A stretch of DNA of 46,769 nucleotides from an uncultured Bacilli bacterium. Its GTDB lineage: Bacteria > Bacillota_I > Bacilli_A > RF39 > UBA660. Below are positions 25,774 to 34,728 of the stretch, piece by piece. The notes under the pieces were generated by a model. It had not been told where the DNA came from, searched no databases, and worked only from the letters and a program-made list of their open reading frames with translations. Numbering within the stretch: the stretch's first letter is position 1; every line of letters begins with the position of its first letter. Made by a program: the position numbers and the translations under genes. The stretch spans positions 1-46,769 of the forward strand of contig CAJTYF010000010.1 of NCBI GenBank assembly GCA_910583945.1. The letters are read 5' to 3'.

Positions 25774-26127
25774 TTTCTAATGATAAGTATAAATATGGTT
25801 TTAAAATAATTTAGTTATTCTCCTTTTTTCTAAATTTATATATCACTTTTATAAAGAAATTTGAATTAATTTTATTATGCTTATTTTTGATTATAAAGAG
25901 TAAAAAGAATAGAAAAATTTAAAGTAACAGCTTATGAAAATAAAGAGTATTAACGTTGCTTTAGGATTATTTAGGATAAATTTAGGTGAAGAAGCAAATG
26001 TAGAAAGCTTTTCTTACATTTACCTGTTAAAGAAATGCAGTAAATTCAATAGAGAATTAAACTAAGAGGATGTAAAAACTTGGAAAGAAAAATCAAAACA
26101 TTTTTTAAAAGAAGGGATAAGAATAAG
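25774..26127 (+). other. Gene-free stretch of 354 bp
   Basis: No credible gene, RNA or strong hairpin was found. A 43-codon frame from 25934 (MKIKSINVALGLFRINLGEE) lacks an SD and may be a leftover of a lost gene. The stretch fits the eroded character of the region. Confidence 0.5.
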
Positions 26128-26870
26128 ATGTTAAAGGATAAGGTAGCAATTATAACTGGAGGAACAAGAGGAATAGGTTTTGAAATTGTTCGTAAATTTT
26201 TACAAAACGGTGCTAAGTTGTTTTTTTTGGTTCTAAAGAAAAATCAGTAAAAAAATCATTAAAATTATTAAAAGAAGAAAATTTAAATTACAAAGTTTTA
26301 GGATTTTATCCTAATTTAAATGATGAAAAAGAAATTAATTCTACATTTGAATTGATTTATAAAGAATATGGTAAAATTGACATTTTAATTAATAATGCTG
26401 GAGTATCTTCTTCTACTCCACTTACTATGTATCAACAAGAAGAAATTGATAAAATAATAGAATTAAATATTAAAGCAGTATTTAATTGTTCTAAAAATAT
26501 AGTTGCCTATTTTGAGAAAAGTAAGGGCGGTGTGATACTTAATACAAGTTCTATGGTAAGTATTTATGGACAACCAAGTGGATGTTTATATCCAACTAGC
26601 AAATTTGCTATAAATGGATTAACCAAATCCTTGCCCAGAGAACTGGCAAGTAAAAACATTCGTGTAAATGCTATTGCTCCTGGAGTTATTGAAACAGATA
26701 TGATTAAAAATCTTCCTAAAGAAGTTATTGAGCCATTAATCAAGTCTATTCCTTTAGGTAGAATTGGTTCTCCAGAAGATATTGCTAACGCATTTTTATT
26801 TTTAGCTAGTGATATGGCAAATTATATTAGTGGTATTATTTTACAAGTAGATGGACTGGCTCGCTCATAA
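26128..26870 (+). pseudogene. Frameshifted SDR-family oxidoreductase (FabG-like)
   Basis: The N-terminus carries the Rossmann NAD(P)-binding motif in MLKDKVAIITGGTRGIGFEI and runs out of frame in a run of T near 26219-26228. One extra T there would restore FFGSKEKSVKK and link to the rest. The second part has LINNAGVSSS, the catalytic SS-x-Y-x-x-x-K (Tyr in LYPTSKFA), VNAIAPGVIETDM and the C-terminal IILQVDGL. The protein would be about 247 residues, normal for 3-oxoacyl-ACP reductase-like enzymes. The residual frame from 26352 lacks the cofactor site, so it is unlikely to work. Confidence 0.85.
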
Positions 26871-26956
26871 TAGAATATCTCTATTTAGCTTTTTGAATAA
26901 TAACTTAAATAGGAAGTGTTTGAAATATGAAAAAAGAATTAAATAGAAAAAGTAAT

Positions 26957-26999
26957 ATAAAAATAAGAATATCTTATATTTTGATATTCTTATTTTTAT
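26957..26999 (-). terminator. Long hairpin terminator of the TetR remnant
   Basis: Perfect 17-bp inverted repeat with a 9-nt loop, T-rich on both strands, overlapping the end of the minus-strand remnant. Confidence 0.7.
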
Positions 27000-27306
27000 A
27001 TTCATCTATAATAATTTGATTAATTTCTTCAGGACTTTCTTGACATCCATTACTTAGCCATTTTTTTACAATAGCATTAAAACCCGCCATAAAAAATTCG
27101 ATGTGATACTCAATATATTTGTCTTCATAAAAATTTTTGGCTAAATGAAAATCATATTCAAATTGTTCTTTCTTGAATGTTTTGTCAAAATTTAATTTAA
27201 AATAAGTTCGATAAAATATTTGGTTTTCTTTAATGTTTTTTAATAGCTTTATAAAGTTATTAGCATTCTTATTTGTTTCTTTTTCTTCTTGGTAAATGTT
27301 ATTCAT
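26974..27306 (-). pseudogene. TetR/AcrR regulator lacking its DNA-binding domain
   Basis: The 110 residues match only the C-terminal ligand-binding half of Firmicute TetR regulators. Signs are QIFYRTYFKLNF, IEYHIEFFMAGFNAIVKKWL and NGCQESPEEINQIIIDEY. There is no helix-turn-helix, and the frame upstream hits a stop within 27 bp. At the break (about 27290-27310) a plus-strand membrane-protein frame begins, suggesting a deletion or recombination joint. Confidence 0.7.
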
Positions 27307-27318
27307 TTTACTGTTGCG

Positions 27319-27516
27319 ATGATTTCCATGTTATCGCTCGCAGTAGCCATGATTTATCAATTTGGAGAGAATGATTTTCATTTTAAATTTGTGATGGTAA
27401 CTTTAACAGGAATGGCCATTGGTTGTATTAATTTTATTATGGCAATTTTTATGATTGTTGGTGCTAATAAAAAATTAAAACAAGAAATAGTCAATAAAGA
27501 TAACAAAAGAGATTAA
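27319..27516 (+). CDS. Small two-helix membrane protein, possibly truncated
   Basis: From the ATG at 27319 the 65 residues form two hydrophobic helices followed by a Lys/Asp tail (KKLKQEIVNKDNKRD). The frame is open a little further upstream (TTG at 27289) where it overlaps the TetR remnant on the other strand. No good SD is seen, so the 5' end may have been lost at the same joint. Function unknown. Confidence 0.4.
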   Translation: MISMLSLAVAMIYQFGENDFHFKFVMVTLTGMAIGCINFIMAIFMIVGANKKLKQEIVNKDNKRD

Positions 27517-27637
27517 CTCTATGGGTCCTTTTTTGACATTCTAAGAAAAACAGGATTTAGAAAAATTTTATGATAGAGTAATCTCTTTCATAAAAGTGTG
27601 TAGTTTTAACTGTAATTTTTTTTTAGTGAGGTGTGAT

Positions 27638-28156
27638 ATGAAATCCTTAGTAGATTTTAGTTGTTTATTTTTCATCTATGTTTTTAAATTTTATAAAAAG
27701 TGGCGTCAAGAAGGAAAAGATAAATTTTTTCTTAAAACGGTCATGTATGTGTATCTTTCTTTTGTCCTTTATTTTACATTAATGCCAATTCTTTTCTATT
27801 TACCAACTTCTTTTAATCATCCGTATAAGTCAATGAACTTCATTCCCTTTATTGACGTTATAAAAGGAAGAGGGGATTTTTTAAGACAAATTGGCTTAAA
27901 TATTTTGATGACGGTTCCTTTTGGTTTTTTAGTTCCTCTCTTAAAAAAAGAAAAGACTTCTTTATTAAAGGTATTATTTTTTACCTTTTTACTCAGTTTA
28001 AGTATTGAAATTTTACAACCATTTGTTCATGGCGTACGTTCTGCTGATATTACTGATATTATTACAAATTGTTTAGGAGGAATGATTGGCTATATTTTTT
28101 ATTTGCTATTTAAACCATTTATTTCTAAATTACTCGATTATTTAAAACAGAAATAA
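27638..28156 (+). CDS. VanZ-like family membrane protein
   Basis: The 172 residues have several hydrophobic helices. VanZ-type motifs are SMNFIPFIDVI, GLNILMTVPFGFLVPLL, and RSADITDIITNCLGGMIGY (the conserved Arg, Asp and Asn-x-x-Gly). VanZ of enterococci gives low-level teicoplanin resistance, but most family members have no known role. The ATG at 27638 follows GAGGTG; the frame further upstream has no SD. Confidence 0.85.
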   Translation: MKSLVDFSCLFFIYVFKFYKKWRQEGKDKFFLKTVMYVYLSFVLYFTLMPILFYLPTSFNHPYKSMNFIPFIDVIKGRGDFLRQIGLNILMTVPFGFLVPLLKKEKTSLLKVLFFTFLLSLSIEILQPFVHGVRSADITDIITNCLGGMIGYIFYLLFKPFISKLLDYLKQK

Positions 28157-28235
28157 GAAAAACTTAAACTCTAGTTTTGTTTCGTGTTCAAAAATACTTT
28201 GCTAGTATAAAATGGAATTGGAAAGGAGAATATTT

Positions 28236-28897
28236 ATGAATCAAGAACGTATTGGCAAGTTTATTATGAAATGCCGAAAAGAGAAAAAAATAACGCAAAG
28301 TGATTTAGCAAATAAATTAGGGTATCGGACCGTGCCATTAGTAATTGGGAAAATGGTAGAAATATGCCTGATTTATCTTTATTTAGACCTCTTTGTGAAG
28401 AACTAAACATTTCAATCAATGATTTATTAAGTGGCGAAAGAGTAAATCCAGAAAAGTACCAAGAAACATTTGAAGAAAATATGGTAAATACAATTGATTA
28501 TACGAATAAAAAGATGACCCAAAATAAAAAGATAGTGGCTTTAATTTTAATTGGTTTTGGGTTATTTATTGTATTTTCCGCTATGACTGTATTTCCTAGT
28601 GAAAGTAGTTGGGGGTGTATTTATTCGTTATTTGGAACGCTCTTATCTATAATAGGAATAAATTTCATCTTTAGAAAAATAAAGTTTTTTATTAGAGTTG
28701 TCTTTAATCTAGTTCTTCTTTGTTGTTCTTTTATGTTATTGTTTATCATTGATTTCATTTGTGATAAAAACATTCATCAAGCACCAAGATTTTCTTTGGT
28801 AAAAGTTTCTGGTGCACATGTGATTTATTATGATACACCGTTTTATGATGTCGTAAAGTGTATGGATAACAAGAACGAATATAGAGTAAACAGTTAA
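28236..28897 (+). pseudogene. XRE-family membrane-anchored regulator, frameshifted inside the HTH
   Basis: The ATG at 28236 follows GGAGA. The first frame gives MNQERIGKFIMKCRKEKKIT and QSDLANKLG, then breaks near 28320-28345. The next frame resumes with SNWENGRNMPDLSLFRPLCE and ELNISINDLLSGERV, followed by about three hydrophobic helices. The lost bases encode the recognition helix (normally VTDRAISNWE-like). The intact relative at 32339 in this window shows the expected layout. DNA binding must be lost unless the frame is repaired. Confidence 0.8.
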
Positions 28898-28962
28898 ACT
28901 GAAAAAATTACACCGAAAGAATTATATATAAAATGAATTCTATTAACAGGAGAGTTATATAG

Positions 28963-29334
28963 ATGAATATAAATAATTTAAAAGATTTAGTTTTATATCA
29001 AAGTGAAGAACTTTTTAATGTGAAAAATAAAATGATTATTTGGATTAACGGCAGTTTTGGAGTTGGAAAAACAACGATTGCTGAGAAATTAAAAGAAAAA
29101 ATAAGAAACTCAATTCTTTACGACCCTTAAGAAATCGGAAACTTTTTATTAAATACTTTTCCTATAAAAAAAGAAGATTTTCAAGATTATGATTTATGGA
29201 GAAGTTTTAATTATGAAATTTTAAAGTTCTTAAATTCAAGATATAAATGTATTATTGTACCTATGACTATAACGAATTCAAAGTATTATAATGAAATTGT
29301 AGGAAGGTTAGTTAAAGAAAACATAAAAGTGTAG
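28963..29334 (+). pseudogene. TmrB-like P-loop kinase, nonsense-mutated and truncated
   Basis: The frame reads MIIWINGSFGVGKTTIAEKL (Walker A) and SILYDP, then TAA at 29128-29130. It continues EIGNFLL, DFQDYDLWRSFNYEILKFL, IIVPMTITN and YYNEIVGRL in the same frame. These stretches match TmrB, the tunicamycin-resistance ATP-binding protein (YDPEKMG, LWRAFNY, LIVPMTI, EIIGRL). The TAA most likely replaces GAA. The frame ends at 29334, leaving out about the last third of a TmrB protein. Confidence 0.8.
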
Positions 29335-29348
29335 GAAAGTAGGGTAAT

Positions 29349-29629
29349 ATGAATATTGAAAGTGATATTTTTAAAATAAGTAAGATTGATTTTTCTAAAT
29401 TAGTAAAGTACGGGTTTCAGTAAGAAAGTGACCATTATGTTTTTTCTAAAAAAATAAACAATGATTTGTTTTTTAGTTGAGGTTAAAATTAATAAAGCAG
29501 GGAAAGTCGGGGGAAAGGTTTATGATTTAGCTTTTCAAGAAAAAATCAAATAGTCTTTTGTGGAAAAAATCCTCTTCCATTCAAGTCGGCGATGTGTATA
29601 TTTGTGTTGCAAAACCTTATTCCACATAA
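29349..29629 (+). pseudogene. Remnants of a YjbR/MmcQ-like gene and of a PUA/EVE-like fragment
   Basis: An ATG opens MNIESDIFKISKIDFSKLVK followed by YGFQ and a TAA, then ESDHYVFSKKINNDLFF in frame. A shift near 29470 leads to VEVKINKAGKVGGKVYDLAF. This looks like the N-terminus of YjbR/MmcQ-family proteins. A separate scrap at about 29557-29629 reads LWKKSSSIQVGDVYICVAKP, resembling the start of PUA/EVE-like domains. Both assignments are by eye; the decay itself is clear. Confidence 0.5.
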
Positions 29630-29902
29630 TAAAAGTGTGATAAGGAAACAATAATAGTATGACTATAGTTCTTATATTATCTAAATAATGTTTCCTCATA
29701 ACTACCTCCATTAACTAAAAATTCTATCTTTATTATCAAAATTCTTTAGGAAATGTTTTTCTTTTTTAAGTTTTTGAACTACCTTCTTTATCCGTTGAAT
29801 TTTTTTCTTCCATCTTTTTTAATACTCCGTTGAGGATTTTATAGAAAAAATAGTAAAACACAAAGCAATTATTTTATCGCTATTTGTATAACACAACTGT
29901 TT

Positions 29903-30106
29903 TTGAATAAAGAAAATAAACTTACTAATTATTTTAGAAAAGCCTCGTTTCCAATTTATATTTTACATCAAACATTTTTAGTAATTATTAGGTACTATAC
30001 TTTAATAATTGTAGATAGTATTGTTTAACAAATAAATATAATTATGCTTGTAAGTTTAATACTAACTATTATGGTTTATGAAATAATTTGTAGAATTCCT
30101 ATTTAA
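29903..30106 (+). pseudogene. C-terminal scrap of an acyltransferase-3 family membrane protein
   Basis: The frame reads NKENKLTNYFRKASFPIYIL followed by HQTFLVIIRYYTL. Next come a TAA and a further hydrophobic helix ending ICRIPI. The FPIYxLHQ pattern is the hallmark of the last helices of OafA/YrhL-type acyltransferases. The upstream body is gone: 29630-29900 holds nothing readable. Confidence 0.6.
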
Positions 30107-30311
30107 AAAATATTATAGGAATTAGTTAAATTACAAAAGAAACAATTAAACATGTCTATAAAATCATTGCTTGTGTTAATTGCATAACAAGGTAGTTAAA
30201 ATGATGATTGATATCTCTTTGTTTTTCCTTTAAAATGAAAATGCAACTGAAAGTTGATAGTGAAAAATGATACTTTTGTATAAAATGGTTCTAGAAGGAG
30301 GAGAAAATCTA

Positions 30312-31229
30312 ATGAAATTTGGAGATAATTTAAGAAATTTACGAAAATCAAAAAAACTATCACAAGAAGACTTAGCAGAAAAAATGCATGTATCGAGGCA
30401 AAGTGTGAGTAAGTGGGAAAATAGTGAGGCTTACCCAGAAATGAATAATTTATTAGAACTTTGTAAGATTTTTCATTGTCACATTAATGATTTAGTAAAT
30501 GATACAATTCTTGATCTAAATTCATTAGATGAAGAAATAAGAATGAATGTCGTGAAATTAAAAAAAGAACAACAAAATAAAATGAAAGGTTTAAGTAAAA
30601 CCATTTCTATAATTGCTAAAATAGGAAGAATTTTGTGTCTTGTTTGTGTTCCTATTGTTGCTGTTTCAATGGTGATTTTAGTTCTAGTGACAAGTAAAGT
30701 GGAAATTCAAAATGACCGAATTATTTATAATGGGAATGAAGTTATTTCTATTGTGGAAACCGATAATAAAATTAGTTTAAGTGTTGATAATTCTACGCTT
30801 ATGGAATTAAAAGACGAAAGTGAGATTACGAAATTAAAAACATTTTTAGAAAGTCATTCAAAAGAACTGATTATTGGTTATGTTGAAACTGGATTTATCT
30901 TTTTAATACTTTTCTTGATTTTAACGAGTATTTTATTGAAATACTTAGAAGATTTATTTAAAAATATTAATAAAGGAGATACACCTTTTACTTTACAAAA
31001 TGTGGGGTATATTAAAAAAATGGCCTATTTAATGATTCTAGTTACCATTTTGCCTAATATAATGGGTGTTATTTTTGAACTAATACTTAAGGTGGATTTA
31101 GATATTGGTTTTGAATTATTTAGTTTAGTAGAAATATTGTTTTTGTTTAGTATTGCTTACATTTTTCAATATGGATATGAGATTCAACTCGATTCTAAAG
31201 GAAAGATGTATGGTGATGAAATTGAATAA
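30312..31229 (+). CDS. XRE-family regulator with C-terminal DUF2975 membrane domain
   Basis: Residues 1-60 form a Cro/CI helix-turn-helix (LSQEDLAEKMHVSRQSVSKW then ENSEAYPEM). Four hydrophobic helices follow (about 95-118, 195-217, 240-260, 268-290), with GDTPFTLQNVGYIKKMAY typical of DUF2975. The protein therefore links a DNA-binding head to the membrane and may sense an envelope signal. The start at 30312 has an excellent AAGGAGGAG. It overlaps the following small gene, with which it forms a pair. Confidence 0.8.
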   Translation: MKFGDNLRNLRKSKKLSQEDLAEKMHVSRQSVSKWENSEAYPEMNNLLELCKIFHCHINDLVNDTILDLNSLDEEIRMNVVKLKKEQQNKMKGLSKTISIIAKIGRILCLVCVPIVAVSMVILVLVTSKVEIQNDRIIYNGNEVISIVETDNKISLSVDNSTLMELKDESEITKLKTFLESHSKELIIGYVETGFIFLILFLILTSILLKYLEDLFKNINKGDTPFTLQNVGYIKKMAYLMILVTILPNIMGVIFELILKVDLDIGFELFSLVEILFLFSIAYIFQYGYEIQLDSKGKMYGDEIE

Positions 31230-31476
31230 AACGGAATTTATAAAAGAATTAGAAAACAAACTTTACTATTCAGAAGAAAAATGTATCATGATTAATGAAG
31301 TATTAGAAAATAATTTTTTTCTCAGTCAAAAAAATAAAGACAAAATAATTAAGGAGTTAATAATTAAGCTAAATTGTGATGAGTTTGAAGCAACAAAAAT
31401 TTATGATATAGCCGTTAAAATCATTCAAGATGAAATAAAATATAAATTAAATCATCCTTTTAAAAGTAAAGCATAA
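31210..31476 (+). CDS. Small helical protein coupled to the XRE-DUF2975 regulator
   Basis: The 88 residues read MVMKLNKTEFIKELENKLYY and end KYKLNHPFKSKA. The layout (TEFIKEL, EEKCIMINEVLENNF, HPFKS end) resembles a small Firmicute protein family seen next to regulators, without known function. AAGGAAAG lies upstream; ATG 31210 and 31216 are both possible. The start lies inside the end of the regulator gene, implying co-translation. Confidence 0.65.
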   Translation: MVMKLNKTEFIKELENKLYYSEEKCIMINEVLENNFFLSQKNKDKIIKELIIKLNCDEFEATKIYDIAVKIIQDEIKYKLNHPFKSKA

Positions 31477-31485
31477 AAACAAAAT

Positions 31486-31517
31486 AAATAAGCAAGAAAT
31501 AAATTTTTGCTTATTTT
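31486..31517 (+). terminator. Hairpin terminator
   Basis: Perfect 10-bp stem AAATAAGCAA/TTGCTTATTT with an 11-nt loop, weak T run. The following 31518-31768 holds no readable gene. Confidence 0.5.
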
Positions 31518-31768
31518 AAATGGCAGAAAAAAATATGCTAATTGGGCACATTTCTTTATAATTGTAGTATAACTCATCATTATGCGATTATTTTTGTTGG
31601 AATGAGTATATTATAGTTGAAAAGAAAATGGAAAGTTTTTTAAAGAATAATCAAATCAATAATAATATAGTGAAGTGAAAAAGTAAATTCCAGTATAAAT
31701 ATAAAAAAAGAATTTAGTCTTACAGGAAGTTCCCGTTAGATATTTCTATGACTTAATTCCATTTTTGA

Positions 31769-32014
31769 TATACTTTAGAAGAAAGAAAAATTATTCAAAT
31801 GGGTATTGAAAATCGTTCTACTAAGATTGCGATTGCTAACACGATTGGAAAAGATCCTACCACGTTTGCTAAAGAGATTAGAAAGCTCAGACAACTTTAT
31901 CCTAGAAATACTGCAAACTATCGTAATATTTGTGTCTATCGTAAAACTTGTGGTAATTGTTTTTCTAAACGCGAACGCTATAAAGAACAATCTTGTAAAA
32001 AAAGAAAATACTAA
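31769..32014 (+). mobile_element. IS30-family transposase fragment (N-terminal part only)
   Basis: The frame opens directly after a stop and reads YTLEERKIIQMGIENRSTKI, AIANTIGKDPTTFAKEIRKL, then CVYRKTCGNCFSKRERYKEQ and ends. Helix-turn-helix plus Cys cluster is the N-terminal layout of IS30-family transposases common in gut Firmicutes. The DDE catalytic domain is absent, and no terminal repeats were recognised, so the element is dead. Confidence 0.7.
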
Positions 32015-32019
32015 TAGTA

Positions 32020-32220
32020 TTGCTCTTATTATTCTTTCTTATTTTAATTATTACTTGTTTAAATATTATTCAAGATGAAAATAAAATAAATGGGATATAT
32101 TATAAAATTGGCCATTCCAAGAAAAAATTAAAGTTATTTAATATTTTAAAAGTTTTCTTTATTATGTTATTTTCATTTTTAGTGGCACCAGTAGTATCTA
32201 TAGTATTAATTTGTTTATAA
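32020..32220 (+). pseudogene. Possible 3' scrap of a membrane-protein gene
   Basis: The frame has no ATG or SD. It encodes one hydrophobic helix, a basic stretch (YYKIGHSKKKLKLFNILKV) and a second helix. It starts right where the IS30 fragment ends, so it is probably the tail of a gene whose front was lost. Could be noise. Confidence 0.3.
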
Positions 32221-32338
32221 AAAAAATATTAGGCTGAGAAAATTGGGAAAAGATTTAAGCATTATCACTGGTAAACTTTTGGTATGTGTTCCTATTTAGA
32301 AAAAAATGATAGAATGATTCATGAAAAGAGGAGAAAGT

Positions 32339-33040
32339 ATGGATCAAGTACGTATTGGAAAATTTATTTCCGAAAATAGAAAAAAAGAAAATCTGACACA
32401 AGAAGAGTTGGCTATGAAATTAGGTGTTTCTAAAAATGCTGTAAGTAAGTGGGAAAGAGGCATTAATTTACCTGATGTTTCGATTATGCAAGAACTTTGT
32501 AAACTCTTGAATATCACTTTGAATGAATTATTTAGTGGAGAAAGGATTCCCGAAAATAAATATAAAGAGGTAGCGGATAGTAATTTGTTAGATGCTTTAA
32601 AAAATAATGTTTTTACTTTAAAAGATAAAGTGGACTATTTTAAGAAGAAATGGGAAAAAGATCACTTTTTAGAATCAATAATTATTATGTTTCTGATAGT
32701 TGGCTTTATTATTTATGGCTTTATAAAAGATAATGGTTTGCAATATTTATTTATGGGGATGGGTTTTATTAGTGGGATTATCGAGAATAATCGAAAAATG
32801 GCTTATATAGAAAAAAATGCTTATGGTAAAAAATCTGAAATATCTATTAACGATTTTAGAACTTATATACAAAGAATGAAAGAATTAAAAAAAATAATTG
32901 CTAAATTTGATAGTAAAGAAGAAGCCATAAATTTTTTAGTAAAAGAAACAGGGATTTCTAAACAAGAGTGTACAGAAGCTTATGATTTTATGAAAAAATT
33001 AGATTTAAACCAAGTGATTAAAAACTTTCAAGAAAAATAA
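32339..33040 (+). CDS. XRE-family regulator with a membrane hairpin
   Basis: The N-terminal HTH is intact (MDQVRIGKFISENRKKENLT, VSKNAVSKWERGINLPD). The NELFSGERIPENKY stretch matches the broken copy at 28236. Two hydrophobic helices (about residues 116-132 and 137-150) are followed by a helical tail. The ATG at 32339 has GAGGAG in front. It lies 31 bp upstream of the CPBP protease gene and may share its transcript or control it. Confidence 0.8.
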   Translation: MDQVRIGKFISENRKKENLTQEELAMKLGVSKNAVSKWERGINLPDVSIMQELCKLLNITLNELFSGERIPENKYKEVADSNLLDALKNNVFTLKDKVDYFKKKWEKDHFLESIIIMFLIVGFIIYGFIKDNGLQYLFMGMGFISGIIENNRKMAYIEKNAYGKKSEISINDFRTYIQRMKELKKIIAKFDSKEEAINFLVKETGISKQECTEAYDFMKKLDLNQVIKNFQEK

Positions 33041-33071
33041 AGTATAAATTTGTGTTTTAGAAGAGGAAAAA

Positions 33072-33779
33072 ATGTTAAAGATAGTACAAGTAGATAAAGA
33101 ATATGATTATAATGTAAAACAGTATACAAAAAAGGATGGAATATTTGCTTTTATATTATTTGGAATTATAATGGTTAATTATTCTGTTTTAGCCTTATTA
33201 CAAACTAAATGGGAATTTATAAAAGAAAATATAGTAATAGTGGGTTGTCTTTTTAATCTCTTAATGATTCTGATTACATTATTATTTGTGCAAATAAATA
33301 AGCAATCCTTAGATACAATTGGTATTTCTAAGGGAAAATGGCAAAAAAGTCTAAACATAGGAGTCCTATTAGTCTTATTTTTATTTTATAATAATTGCCT
33401 ATCTCATTTAATTAATGGAAGTCATTTAATAAAATTACCAGAAATTTTAGTATTACTTATTTATTACTTATTCGTTGCCGTTTGTGAGGAATTTGTTTTT
33501 AGAGGGTATATTGGAACAAGAATATGTGGATTAATCAAAAGAAGAGGAGTTGCTATATTTATAGTAGGAAGTTTATTTATTATCATGCATTTCCCATATA
33601 GAATGATTGCTTATGGAATGACTCTAAGTGACTTGCCAATAAAAAATTTAAATTGGATCTTAGATTTGTTTATTACTCATCTTATTTTAAATTTCATTTA
33701 TTTAAAAACAAACTCATTGTATGGGGCTATTATTCCTCATTGGATGAGTGATTTCGCATATAATATACTTTCAAAATAA
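33072..33779 (+). CDS. CPBP family intramembrane glutamic endopeptidase
   Basis: The 235 residues contain about six to seven membrane helices. The family motifs are all visible: EEFVFRG (motif 1, EExxxR), FIIMHFPY (motif 2 His) and PHWMSDF (motif 3, HxxxD/N). In Firmicutes such CAAX/Abi-type proteases are often linked to bacteriocin self-immunity, with unknown substrates. The start follows AGAGGA. The gene ends before a strong bidirectional terminator. Confidence 0.88.
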   Translation: MLKIVQVDKEYDYNVKQYTKKDGIFAFILFGIIMVNYSVLALLQTKWEFIKENIVIVGCLFNLLMILITLLFVQINKQSLDTIGISKGKWQKSLNIGVLLVLFLFYNNCLSHLINGSHLIKLPEILVLLIYYLFVAVCEEFVFRGYIGTRICGLIKRRGVAIFIVGSLFIIMHFPYRMIAYGMTLSDLPIKNLNWILDLFITHLILNFIYLKTNSLYGAIIPHWMSDFAYNILSK

Positions 33780-33824
33780 CTGATTAAATATAAAAGTATT
33801 GCCCTAAAATTTTAAAGAACAATA

Positions 33825-33862
33825 AAAAACGATTAGGAAAATAATGTTTCTTAATCGTTTTT
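33825..33862. terminator. Bidirectional terminator between convergent genes
   Basis: 16-bp stem with one G-U pair and a 6-nt loop. A-rich on one flank and T-rich on the other, so it can stop transcription from both sides. Confidence 0.8.
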
Positions 33863-33876
33863 ATTTTACAAAAAAA

Positions 33877-34638
33877 TTAAATAATTTTACCAATTTCAGG
33901 ATTCATAACAATAGGGGTTTTTACAAGAGATAATTTTAGATTTCCATTTTTATCTCTTTTACCTAGTTCTTCACTACAAGTTACTTCTTTTTCAATTTCT
34001 TTTAAATAATCGGGCATAGAAGATGGAAGATTTGGTATTCCCATTAACTTTTGATATAAAATCTTGATACTATTTGTAGAATCAATATTTGGGTAATGAA
34101 TAGCACTGATGATTATGGGAATGCTCATTTCTATTTTCGGTGTATAATAGGTTCTATTCTTATTTGCTTCTTTAGCGGAAGCAATATAATATTTACAAAT
34201 CGTTTCTAGTAAAACTTTATAGATTACGTTATATTGTTTTTCCATTTTTTCCGTTCTTAAATGCTTTACTGGAGTTGATAATTGTTCGTCTAAATGAAGA
34301 AGGGCAAGCACTTGTTCAATAGTCATTCCATATTCATTTAAGATTTGGCATACTTTATTTTCATAATCATAATTTACATAACGATATTCAATTTTTTCAC
34401 GTGAAGTATCTGGTCTTATACCATCTGGCCATGGGTACCCAGTTCCAGGACCAGAAGTTAATGGTATTTTCTTAGTAATTGTATAGGAAGTACCAAGTCT
34501 TAAAACTCCCACATATAAAGACAAAGCAAGCATCCCATCACTTCGATAAAGTTTACTTTGATTTTTCAAAGCATAATAAATCCCTAAGGCATTTTTAATT
34601 AATTCTTTTGTTTCTGAATTTAAATTTTTTAGTTCCAT
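33877..34638 (-). CDS. Unknown soluble protein under T-box control
   Basis: The 253 residues show no signal peptide or membrane helix. A Gly/Pro-rich segment (SGPGTGYPWPDGIRPDTSRE, about residues 62-81) is followed by helices, and the end reads KTPIVMNPEIGKII. AAAGGA gives a clear SD. Upstream, behind a T-box leader with a Phe-type specifier, lies a possible 8-codon frame MKRFLDTD (34673-34699, minus) ahead of the gene. T-box genes normally serve amino-acid supply or tRNA charging, but nothing in this protein resembles a synthetase, biosynthetic enzyme or transporter. I do not recognise it. Confidence 0.7.
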   Translation of the reverse strand: MELKNLNSETKELIKNALGIYYALKNQSKLYRSDGMLALSLYVGVLRLGTSYTITKKIPLTSGPGTGYPWPDGIRPDTSREKIEYRYVNYDYENKVCQILNEYGMTIEQVLALLHLDEQLSTPVKHLRTEKMEKQYNVIYKVLLETICKYYIASAKEANKNRTYYTPKIEMSIPIIISAIHYPNIDSTNSIKILYQKLMGIPNLPSSMPDYLKEIEKEVTCSEELGKRDKNGNLKLSLVKTPIVMNPEIGKII

Positions 34639-34728
34639 AATAAATTTCCTTTCTTTTTTATTTGTTCTTTTTTTAATCGGTATCTAAAAACCGCTTCATT
34701 TCAAATCATTCCTTTCCCAATTATTTAG

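Noticed and set aside
26926..27018. 30-codon plus-strand frame (MKKELNRKSN...) over the long hairpin
   Set aside because: It runs through a perfect terminator-like inverted repeat and has no SD.
27597..27611. 15-base match TGTGTAGTTTTAACT shared with the candidate RNA at 8802-8816
   Set aside because: In AT-rich DNA one such match in 47 kb is expected by chance, and the flanks do not resemble each other.
31775..31990. Minus-strand frame over the IS30 fragment
   Set aside because: The plus strand carries the recognisable transposase sequence.
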